A stretch of 42,618 nucleotides of DNA from Ettlia oleoabundans (lineage: Eukaryota; Chlorophyta; Chlorophyceae; Chlamydomonadales). Under the pieces are notes generated by a model, which worked only from the letters and a program-made list of their open reading frames with translations, did no database searches and was not told the origin of the DNA. This document shows positions 34,074 through 42,618 of this stretch, one piece after another (position 1 is the first letter of the stretch; the number at the start of each line of letters is the position of its first letter). The stretch is taken from assembly GCA_019693395.1 (NCBI GenBank), contig JAAMXP010005773.1, forward strand, positions 1-42,618. Direction: 5' to 3'. A program made the translations under genes and the position numbers.

Positions 34074-35178
34074 CTATTTGGCGCGTCTCAGCACGAATAG
34101 ACCGCCTTTATCGCCAACGCTGACTCTTAGATCACCGTCTAAGTACACGGTATCCAAGTAGCCTAGCGGTCGCAGCCAGGCGAGCGAGACAGCAGCCTCT
34201 GGCAGCTGCCCAACCTGAGCCGTGAATCTGTCAAACCGCACCGCGACGCAGGAGGTGGGCCTGCCACCACCGCTAGGCCGCACCTGCAGTGTGATCAGAA
34301 CAGGAAACTGAGAAGGTCTATGGCTTGAATGCATCATAGAAAAGGAAGCTGCCCAACAAACGTGCCACTATGTGAAGGCAATAAAAAGGAAGGGCTCCTC
34401 ACCGGCTCCACGCTTCCTGATACGCACAACCGCAGCGGCAGCCGTCGTGCCGTCTCCACAATGTTGTCTACCCGGGTGGGCGTGAGCACTTGGATGTTGC
34501 TTGCAGAGGAGCCTTTCCCTGCTCCTACAGCGCTGCCTGCCAGCACTGGCACATAAGCATAGAAGAGCGAGTAGAGGGAGTCTGAGGCTGCTTGCAGCGC
34601 CTCCTGCAGCGAGGGCCCGGAAGCTGAGGAGGGAAATGCTGCCGACGCTGCGAGCCGGCGGCTTCGCCCTGAAAACATTAGCGCCCACGACCCCAGCAAC
34701 AGCGGCGACAGCGCTGCATCAGGGTTGGGGTTAGCAGCTGCGAGTCGCCCTGCAAGCCCTTCTACATGTTCTTCAAGCTGCAGCAGGTTGTCGCCTGGTT
34801 GCGGATTGTTGCACCTGAAACACAGTTTGAGGTGCAAAGGTAACAATATGTTGCAGTGTGAAGCTCGGAGCACTGGCAGCAGGCTGAAGTTTGGCAGCTA
34901 CGCAGTGAAGAACTGCACCAGCCAGCATACCTGCTGACAGCCTGGATCAGTCGTGCTTTGACCTGCGCAATGTCAATGCCGCCTGCGCTACTACTACTGC
35001 TGCCACTGCTGCTGCTGCCAGCTGTTGCTGGGGCCCGGCAGACACGGCGGACCTGCAGCCGCTTGCTGGGCGGCTTGTCGTGCCGCATCGCACAAACCCT
35101 GCGATGCTTACAAACCACCATTTCATGTGTCTGCCATTGGGCGGCTTGCTGTGCTGCTGCTGAAACACAGACGGACAT
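34074..35178 (-). CDS. Plastid lipid-associated protein (PAP/fibrillin family)
   Basis: Three exons (35178-34931, 34814-34403, 34283-34074) give 289 residues with closed phases. The N-terminus is basic and Ser-rich without a clear hydrophobic core, as in chloroplast transit peptides. After a Ser/Gly linker, AQVKARLIQAVSR matches the helix that opens the PAP domain. LLLGSWALMFSGRS fits the first strand, and the last exon (RFDRFTAQVGQ..., then GYLDTVYLDGDLRVSVGDKGGLFVLRR) is the typical ending, where the Y-L-D-x-D-L-R-[IV]-x-R/D-G signature marks the family. Fibrillins coat plastoglobules and thylakoids and bind small lipids or prenylquinones, often under light or oxidative stress. The subgroup is not clear to me. 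The start could also be the ATG at 35121. The next gene is divergent, 498 bases away. Confidence 0.82.
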
Positions 35179-35676
35179 GTGGAGAGGCAATACCGGCGTG
35201 AATCGACAGTGCTGTTTTCAATAGAAACAATACAACGATGGACGATCAGGAAGCCAGTGCAGCTGTTTGCGCCGTCGTGAGCCATCCGGCGTAGGAAGAA
35301 AACCTTCCAGGCTAGAACCCGCTTGTTTCCCTCTTGTCGCTGCTCCATTCTGTATCAACGACCACATAGTTTTTTATCTCAATATCCAGTTGTGTGCGCG
35401 CATTGTACACCAAGTCATCCCTGGCCCCGAAACCCACTCCTCTGTCCATCTAAAAGTCCATCGGAGAAGCGTGCATTCATTCAAGTCAGTATTAGCACTG
35501 GCCGCAGGCTGCCGGGCATGCTTGAACTCCATCAATATGTCTGCCGCCACTGCCCAGCGCCGGCCTTTGCCGCCAAAGTGTGTTCTTCATTCGTTTCACG
35601 CTTTCCAGCCAGCTGCTGATAACCACAATAATCCGAAGCACTCCCTCGTGATATGTTCCCATGCAGGTGCCGCAGC
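35179..35676. promoter_or_regulatory. Divergent promoter region, fibrillin and MED21 genes
   Basis: Fewer than 500 bases separate the two start codons, so the promoters and leaders must share this DNA. A short in-frame upstream ATG for MED21 lies at 35653, and a possible acceptor AG at 35666 hints at a spliced leader. No TATA box is clear. Confidence 0.5.
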
Positions 35677-36278
35677 ATGCCTGCACAGCCTCCCCCAGTG
35701 GACTTGGTGACGTCCCTGCAGGAGGCGATAGGCCGCCTCAATGCCATGCTGTTCAACTACGTAGGAGCGCTGCAGCGCGACGCCCCACCGCAGTCGCTCA
35801 AGGGGGAGCCTGTGGTCCCCCCCAAAATCTTCGATGTGCAGGTGGGGGTTGGATTACCGCCAAAGCAGCCGGCTGCCAGGCTGGCAAGTCCGCGGTTGGT
35901 TCATAAACAATGGTCGGTAAGACTGGTGTAAAGCATCTCTCAAGCGCAGCCCCCTTGTTTCCTCCTTTGCTTTTAATCCTGCAGGCCCAGACACAGCTCA
36001 TGGCAACAGATTTGACAGCAGGTTTGAAAGATGTGGAGCAGCTGATACAGCAGCTGCCAGAGCTGAGCAGCAATGAGGCTGAAGAGGTTGCACAGGCGGT
36101 GGCTCTGCTGCAGCAGAACGCGGATGCATCTCGAGAGCTGCAGCAGGAACTGGCGGCAGCCAATGCGAAGCTGGCACAGCTGCAAGACGCACATGGGGCA
36201 CTGGCAGAGGTGACACTGTGCCAGCGTGCAGCAGCGGCGGCAGCAGCAGCAGCGCGGCAGCAGCAACTTGGGAGCTGA
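35677..36278 (+). CDS. MED21: Mediator complex subunit 21 (MED21/Srb7)
   Basis: Two exons (35677-35841, 35985-36278) encode 152 residues, close to the usual 130-150. The hallmark is at the N-terminus: DLVTSLQEAIGRLNAMLFNY followed by VGALQRDAPP, which matches the LQ...N.L...F...G.LQRDAPP pattern of all MED21 proteins. The rest is a long heptad-like helix (LIQQLPELSSNEAEEVAQAV, then LQQNADASRELQQELAAANA), the coiled coil that pairs with MED7 at the Mediator hinge. MED21 is an essential link between transcription factors and RNA polymerase II in the nucleus. The stop at 36278 follows an Ala-rich tail. An alternative form would use a donor at 36210 and acceptor at 36381, ending at 36417 after 141 residues. 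The start could be the ATG 24 bases upstream. Confidence 0.85.
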
Positions 36279-36509
36279 GCCAACACTGCCCTGCTTTGCT
36301 GTCACAGTCACTGCCGCTCTGTGCCCTACTTTTTATCATTCTATCTACAATCAATGCACGACATTAACACTGCAAGCGCAGCTCAACCTCGCGAGCAACA
36401 GCAAGCTTGCAGTCTAAGGGTGGCAAGAAGTGTGTACACACGTGGGATGCGGGCAGGCAGTCGATCAGCATGCATCACTCACTACCTTTCCCTGCCAATG
36501 CTGCCCGTC

Positions 36510-38560
36510 TCACAGCCATTCCGACATAGGTTGTGCTGCCAGCTCAAACACCCTTTGCAGCACATGCGCAGGCAGACACCCCAGCCCAGCGCTGCCGGTG
36601 CTGGTGAGTTCTGGTTCCACCTTGTCCCTCCCTGACACTTCACAGATGCTGGTCCAGTGGTTGCTGGCCAGCAGCAGGGTGCGCACGGCTGCCTTGAAGC
36701 GATCAGGCCAGTGGTGGTGGGTGCTGGGGCTCCAGCTGCCGCCCTTGGCAGCAAACACGAGCCTGCAGGGCACAGCACACGGCGGCCAGGAAAAGGAATC
36801 CACAGCGCTGCACCTGCCAGTAGCAATTGAGCCAACATGCGCTGTATGGCCAGTCTTTTGATTGAGCCTCTTCCTGGCTGCCTGGCCCGTCAACCCCGAT
36901 GTCATACAGCAGAACTGCACTGATCTTACCTCTCGGGCAGGCTGCTTGAGTAGTGATCGAAAGGGTCAAACTCCTCTACAACCACCCGGTCAACGCCTTG
37001 CACAAAGGGTGGTGGGAACACCTGGCGGTAGACGGTGGAGCGGTAGCCGGCCGACATCAAGAGCTCAACCACCACGAGCGCATCACGCATCTTCCTCTCC
37101 TTTTCTTTGACAGAAAGACCGGTGCTGCCCTGCAGGAATGCAGCAGGACAGCGCATACGAGAAAATTCTGGGTGGCCGGGTTGCAGGTTGTGGGATTTGC
37201 AACATAAATCAACGATTGTCAGGCAGGCCATCACTGCTCAGCCCGCAGTCCTCTGCCAAGAAAAACGGACAACCCACCAGAATCTCTTGTGCCTTGTGTA
37301 GTGTCCTGTGGATTGGGCAGGTGTAGCTCTCAAATGTGTCCAAGTGAATAGATGTCGTGCTGGTGTCCATGGCTGGCTGGCCGCATGCGAGCAATGCTGC
37401 TATGGGGTCTGTTGCCAGCCACTGTGCAACACAGAGCAATGAATCTGTGGTCACATGAGCACCCGCTTGGTGCAGGAGCGGCACGGTCACAGCGCTGGAG
37501 CTCATCAGTGCTGCATCCATGATAATCGGACACCCGAATGGCCTGGCATTAACGTCTATGGGCAGCTGGCTAGAAAGCAGGACTTGCAATGCTGCTGCAG
37601 GGTCCCTGGCATTGAAGACAGTGACAACAGTATCATAGAGATTCATCACATCATCGAAAACTGGCACCTCCGTTGTCGCCTGTTCCTCCGCTGGCCCAGC
37701 TTGAAACAAGCTCTCCAGGCAGCTGATGCCGTGTCTGAGCAGCTGCATGTGGCCGCTCAGCGCTGCGCCATTGATTAGTTCTGCAGCCCGCCGCTTGCTG
37801 CTGAGATGCAAAGTGCCTGCAGCGAGCTGCTGCTCGAGATGCGCCAACATGATATCACCCAAAGTTGAACGGGCGTTATTGAATAAGGGAGACCGGTGCC
37901 AGTGAAAGGAGGACAAGCAGTCAGCACCATGCTGTAGCAGCAACTTGGTAATGTTTTGGGCAGCACCACAATCGCGGTCTAGACCTTCTGACCCATGGAT
38001 GTTGACCACACTTATCGGCTGAAGCTCGCCGCCAGCATGGACGTCAGCACCCAAGACCAGCAACTGATGCACGGCTCGGACATTTAGCGCCCTGCAGCAG
38101 ACAAACTGAATGCTTGCCATGTGGGTTGTTGTTGCATCCTCGCTCAGTCCAGGCAGAAAGGGGCTGCATTCCATCGAAAGAACAATATGTAAGTTAGTAT
38201 ACCCCTACCTTACAGCCAAGCCCAGCGCAGTGCCACCTTTGCTGAGTTGGCGTGGCGATCCCAGCCCCTGCCTGCCAGGAACTGAGAGAGCTGCTCATAG
38301 CTGGCTGCCTCAGACCCAGTTTCATACGCAGGTAGCACGGCGTTCAGTGGCACTCTTGCCTCCACGAGCGCTGGAATTGCCTCTGTGCAGCAGATAGCTG
38401 CCACTTGCAACGGTGTCAGCCCCCTAGGCCCCGCGATCTTCATCTGACTGGCAGCTTCGCCCAGCAGCAGCTGGTTGACCACTGTCACATTGCCCGCAAA
38501 CAGGGCCCCAAAGAGGCTGAGTGGGTCAGGCGATGTTTCAGATAGTGTTGTGGTTGCCAT
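36510..38560 (-). CDS. Ankyrin-repeat protein with conserved C-terminal module (intact copy)
   Basis: Four exons (38560-38214, 38091-37278, 37129-36930, 36762-36510) give 537 residues with closed phases. Degenerate ankyrin repeats fill the first two thirds, for example DPLSLFGALFAGNVTVVNQL, GLTPLQVAAICC and NVRAVHQLLVLGADVHAGGE. Exon 3 encodes a linker with a Tyr/Phe/Pro-rich part (GYRSTVYRQVFPPPFVQG, EEFDPFDHY). Exon 4 starts RLVFAAKGGSWSPSTHHHWP, continues FKAAVRTLLLASNHW, and ends with LPAHVLQRVFELAAQPMSEW, which resembles an F-box- or SOCS-box-like adaptor helix. From that I infer, weakly, a substrate-binding ligase adaptor. The exon 1 frame is open slightly upstream, but 38560 is the first ATG. 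The second copy lies directly upstream in the same direction. Confidence 0.72.
36658..36766 (-). repeat. C-terminal segment shared at about 90% with 39529-39637
   Basis: This 109-base stretch of exon 4 and its acceptor matches 39529-39637 with ten differences by my count and no gap. It encodes the WSPSTHHHWPDR...KAAVRTLLLASNHW core in both ankyrin copies. Flanking parts of the two genes are much more diverged. Confidence 0.8.
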
Positions 38561-39326
38561 GACCTTAGCTGCAGGCACGAGGGGCAGCAGTCTGGTATGA
38601 TCCGCTGGCCCACAAAAGGGGGCGGCGTTGCAGGCGACAAGCGGCAGTTCAGCACTCAGATGCCTGCAGGCATGATAGACGGTTCACCCCAACGCCTGCG
38701 GCGTCTCTCACCTATTTAGAACCGCACACAGATGCTGATACGCACCGAAGCACCGACGACCAGTGATTTGTGAGTGAATTACGCAGCTTTGTTGGTGTTC
38801 TCCGCAACCTTGGACTGAGGGAGCAGTGTTGGACGGCAGCTCCACTGCTCGGTCCAACAAGAGCTGAACGTACGGTTGTACCCTCGCAGGCTTTGACCAT
38901 TTGTATCCATCTATCAATCTGAGTGCTGATGTTTAGACCAGGATACTCCTTAGAACTATGTTTGGACTGCAGCCTGTGTTTTGTTGAGGGGTCTGTAGCG
39001 GCACCGTGGCCACCCGGCCGCATGAGCAGTGCAGGCACAGTGATTGTCAAAAGTGTCGGAGCTGGGTTGTGACAACAAGCTGAAGGAACAGAGGCGTCTG
39101 GCACCATTTGGGAGTGCACGTGCCACGTGTATTTGTGGGTGCATAGCGGCAAGACCTGCAGGCTCCCAATGTGCGCATGAACCCCCCGCGCGTCCCCTTG
39201 CCAGATACATCGTGCCAGAGACCAACACTAGCCAATTGATGACCGTAAACAAGGCAGCGTTACAGCGTATGTGTACAGCATACTGTATACATTACGGTGT
39301 CTATGGGGGCTGTGTTGGTGCGTGCC
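38561..39326. other. Spacer between the two ankyrin copies
   Basis: The 766 bases carry the presumed promoter of the intact copy and the 3' flank of the decayed copy. No exon with ankyrin or other recognisable content was found. Confidence 0.45.
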
Positions 39327-41560
39327 TCATACCCATGGTGCCGACATCGGTGCTGCCGCCATTTGAAGGATGTGAAGCAGCACCTCCACAGGTAGATGCC
39401 TTAGACCAGCGCTGCCTCTGCTCACGGCCATGGCAGCAGGAGAGTTGGGGCCAAGCCTTGCTTTTGCTCTCGTGCTCCGACAGCGACTGCTGCTACTGCT
39501 GCGTATAGCACCGCCTTGCCTGCTCCAATGGTTGCTGGCCAGCAGCAAGGTGCGCACGGCTGCCTTAGAGCGGTCAGGCCAGTGGTGATGGGTGCTGGGG
39601 CTCCACCTGCCACCCTTGGCCGCAAACACAAACCTGCACGGGTTAGTTGGCTTCGGCAAAGCTTTGCATTGTATTGGCTTCAATCCATTATTGCCAAAAT
39701 TGCCGAATTCTATCGCTGCAACTCGTCAGTTTTATTGTTCATGGCCACAACCCTATTGTGCCTGCGAGGCTGGGTACGCTCCAAGCAGCAGGAAACAACC
39801 TCACCTCTGGGGCAGGCTGGCTGGATAGTGGTCAAAAGGATCCAACTCCTTCACAACAGCATGGCCCATGTCTGGCACAAACACCGGAGGGACAACCTGC
39901 CGGTATATGGTGTGGCGGTAGCCGGCCGCCAGCAGCGACAGCAGGGCAAGTGGTAACGCTGCTGCTATGGCCCACCAAGAACCGATCCTCCGGCAGCAGC
40001 GACTGCCCTGCCGTGCAGGAGGCTTGTGCCACTCTGGCGGCCAACCACCTGCAGCTCTACTCACAGGCTCGAGGTATCGCCCCTTTCAGTAAAGCCAGTG
40101 GGGCTAAAACACCCAGGAATGCACCCACCACTTGATTGCCTGACTGAGGGTGTGACCCAGCTGAGCAGGAGTGTAATCATGAAGATCCTGGACAGCATGC
40201 GGGGAACAGGAGATGCAGTTGGTGTGCTAGCACAACTGCAGGAGGCGTTGAAGAACGAGGATAAAAGGGCCAGCACCATGCAATGCTGAACAAGCTCACC
40301 ATTGTATGGGCCACTGCTGCCAGAGTCCTATGGATTGGGCACGTGTAGCTCGCTATTTCATCCAACTCTACAACTGCCGTGCTGGTTTCTACAGCTGGCT
40401 GACCACATGCCAGCAGCACCGCTATAGCATCCACATCCAACATTTGCACAGCAAAGAGCAGTGCCTCTACAGTCAATGGGGCACCCCGTTCCCCGTGCAG
40501 CAGCGGTACTGTAACCAGCCGTGAGCTGTGCATTGCTGCACAAGCCAGCGGGGAACGCCCTCTGCGATCTCTGGCACCCAGGTCAAAGGGCAGCTGACTG
40601 GAAAGCAGAGCCTGCAGCATTACCGCAGGATCTCGGCTGCTGATGGCGGCCAGCAGGATGTCAACCAGATAGCTTGCATTTTCCTGCGCTGCTGCATCGC
40701 CCCCCGCGACTGCATCTGCTTCAAACATGTTCTCCAGGCAGGTAACGCCGTGCTTGAGCAGCTGCATGTGGACACACAGCGCTGCACCTTTGACTAGCTC
40801 CGCAACTTGCCACTTGCTGTTGAGCTGCAGGGTGCCTGCCAGACGCTGCCGCTCAAGATGCAGCATCAACTTATCTGCCGCATCCGTCACACCCATCCTT
40901 GCGTTGCTGACCAGCATGCTGCCAGTCTGATAAAGACAGGCCGCCAGGCAGTTTGCACTGGCCCACATCAGCATGTCCACTATTTGTGTGGCAGCCCGAA
41001 TCTTGGTGGGTCCGGATCCTTCGTTCACCCACACAGTTCTGATAGGAACCAAGCCAGCCTGCACGCTGGCCCCCCGCTTAGAAGGGTGCGCACAGCAACC
41101 ACGTCCAGCGTACTGCAGCAAAAAGGGCAGAAAGTGCGTAAGAAGCACAGATGCGGTGATGTGGACACAAATGCACACGCATGGCAACTCTGGTGATATA
41201 AGAAGCTTGCATGTTGCTGATGCTCACCCAGCAGCCATCCCCAGCGCTGTAGACCCCATCGCATGCGGTGTGCGTACTCCGCCCAGCCCCTGCCGTCGAC
41301 GAAAAGCTTCATGGCCAAGTCATCAGGCTCGGTGTCCCAGTAGTCTGCTGTAAGCACTGCATCCAGTGGCATACCTGCTGCCACCAACATATGTAACGCT
41401 GCAGGACAACACACAGCTGCTACATGAACTGGGGTTAGCCCGCAAGACTGCTCCAACAACAGCCGCCCGGCCGTGCAGCAGGCCGGCTGCCATCGCTGCG
41501 TGTCCCGAAAATAGCGCATCAAACAGGCTGTGTGCGTCAGGGAACTTTGGGGGATCATAT
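39327..41560 (-). pseudogene. Second ankyrin-repeat copy, frameshifted
   Basis: This region is colinear with the gene at 36510-38560. Exon 1 (about 41545-41230) begins FPDAHSLFDALFSGHAAMAA, then must change frame between about 41449 and 41480 to read LLLEQSCGLTPVHVAAVCC and GRGWAEYAHRMRWGLQRWGW. No in-frame ATG precedes it. Exon 2 (about 41116 to 40299) starts TLDVVAVRTLL, then shifts at the six-C run 41070-41075 into a long open frame (GASVQAGLVPI... to SYTCPIHRTL). The donor phase of exon 1 (G before GTGAGC) also fails to match this acceptor. Exon 3 resumes at PLALLSLLAAGYRHTIYRQV. Exon 4 (ending 39327) is open, with the shared WSPSTHHHWPDR core and LPVEVLLHILQMAAAPMSAP. Exon 2 proteins are about half identical by eye. 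The two shifts plus the missing start suggest a pseudogene. Confidence 0.68.
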
Positions 41561-42193
41561 GAGAAGTCTATGTTTGCTCAACGCGTTCAAACCTGTGGGA
41601 CCAATGGTAGATGTCACTCAAAAGATGCAGAGATCAAGTAGCAGCCCGCTGTGGGTGCACCGAGCTGCCGGCGCCTTGTCGGCGACTTGTCAACGTGCTG
41701 CTTGCGATAGCGCATGCCATCCAAGGAGAGCGTCCCGCCACATCACACTATCTTTACTCAACATTGCGTGCCCCTACCCGAGTGGCAGCCCGAGCTATTG
41801 TAGTCCACCCCCTTCGGGACCTCGCACTTCGGGACAAGGACCCGGCTTTAGTTTGTACTCGAACAACCTGCCGTTCTTATCACAGGCCAACTGAGCCCTT
41901 ACACCATATATTGAGAAAGGTACAGATGTACAGGTACTGATGGGGGTTGGCAATTTGGCGGCCAGGTGGCATGGAAGGCTCAGTCTGCAGTTTGTCACCA
42001 CGGTGCATGCATGCAGATATTGCATTGCATGACGGGTAGAAGAGAATTAAGCTGCACGATTGTCTCTGCCATGCATGGGCAACAGCGCCCGTTGCATGTA
42101 AGAGGCATGGTACTCTCAGGTGTAGTGTGACAAAAGTGCAACAATACACAGAGTGTAATCACATATCAGAACAATGAAGACATACCCAGGCCA
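41561..42193. other. Geneless spacer before the Nudix gene
   Basis: About 630 bases with only short open frames. The left end may hold the lost 5' part or promoter of the decayed ankyrin copy, and the right end the Nudix 3' UTR. A short direct repeat, CTTCGGGAC, occurs twice at about 41811-41835. Confidence 0.45.
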
Positions 42194-42522
42194 TCAACCA
42201 GCAGGCTGCACAGCCTGTTGGTGCTGCCGCATGGCCGCCAGCACCGGCGACAGCAGGGGCACGTCAGCCGGTGGCATTTTGAAAGCACCCGCTTCCAGCT
42301 CTGCTGCGCTCACCCAGGCCAGCGCCTGCCCCTCCGCGCCCCTAGGCTGGCCCTGCCACTCAGTGGCCACGTAGGTAGGCATGAGGAGGTGGAAGGCTTC
42401 ATATGCATGGGAGGCAAAGCTGAGCGGGCGCAGCGTGTGAGGCGCCACCTGGATGTCCAGCTCCTCCCTCAGCTCCCGCACCAGTGCCTCCTCTGGAGAC
42501 TCCCCGGAATCCACTTTGCCCC
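42194..42522 (-). CDS. Nudix hydrolase, C-terminal exon (5' part outside window)
   Basis: The last exon runs from an acceptor (TTTCAG, ending at 42523) to a TGA at 42194-42196 and encodes 108 residues. It opens with the Nudix box: GKVDSGESPEEALVREL then REELDI, that is G-x5-E-x7-R-E-L-x-E-E, holding the metal-binding glutamates. The usual Gly near the end of the box is Asp here, as in many family members. The incoming phase needs a codon starting with one base upstream, consistent with a typical FPGG just before. The tail (LMPTYVATEWQGQ, then EGQALAWVSAAEL) resembles MutT/NUDT-type 8-oxo-dGTP or nucleotide-sugar hydrolases. The substrate cannot be told. Bases 42523-42618 look like intron, so the start lies beyond the right edge. 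Confidence 0.8.
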
Positions 42523-42618
42523 CTGAAACAATATGTTCGCATAATGTGAGGGAAGGGCAGCGTGTTGCAAAGAACCCATTGCATAGCTCGATACAGCATG
42601 AAGAGCAGGCGGCGGGGG

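Noticed and set aside
38560..38578. Start of the intact ankyrin protein at 38578
   Set aside because: The codon there is GTG; the first ATG in frame is at 38560.

Overview
The window is nuclear DNA of a green microalga (chlorophyte). It is GC-rich, and genes lie on both strands. Almost every gene is split into short exons by GT-AG introns (two are GC-AG), and proline-, alanine- and CAG-coded glutamine-rich tracts are common. Land-plant-like families appear: a CBP60-type regulator, plastid fibrillin, a plant-type class IV aminotransferase. I rebuilt gene models by hand from splice signals, reading phase and protein homology recalled from the families. No database was searched.

Layout, left to right: (1) 1-3715 minus, 3' truncated: CBP60-like (calmodulin-binding protein 60) regulator. 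(2) 3716-6950: geneless, with two patches of unusual base composition. (3) 6951-10304 plus: secreted type I membrane protein with a proline-rich stalk. (4) about 11782-13022 plus: decayed BTB/POZ gene. (5) 13550-15662 plus: ribophorin II (RPN2), an ER oligosaccharyltransferase subunit. (6) 16793-18124 minus: small CCCH zinc finger plus WW protein. (7) 18926-24983 minus: large nuclear protein joining a telobox SANT/Myb domain to a PHD finger. (8) 25929-29487 plus: organellar class IV aminotransferase (D-amino-acid transaminase / aminodeoxychorismate lyase type). (9) 30249-33579 minus: PTC7-type PP2C phosphatase. (10) 34074-35178 minus: plastid fibrillin (PAP). (11) 35677-36278 plus: Mediator subunit MED21. 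(12) 36510-38560 minus: intact ankyrin-repeat protein. (13) 39327 to about 41560 minus: a second, frameshifted copy of that gene. (14) 42194-42522 minus: Nudix hydrolase, 5' truncated.

The genes do not form one pathway; this is an ordinary eukaryotic gene neighbourhood. Genes 7/8 and 10/11 are divergent pairs with likely shared promoters, while 5/6, 8/9 and 11/12 converge. In every intact model the exon phases close exactly, so base-calling looks good here. That makes the stops and frameshifts in the BTB gene and second ankyrin copy more likely to be true decay. The best leads are the CBP60-like gene, the SANT-PHD fusion, the minimal CCCH-WW protein, and the ankyrin pair, whose C-terminal module is far better conserved than the rest.
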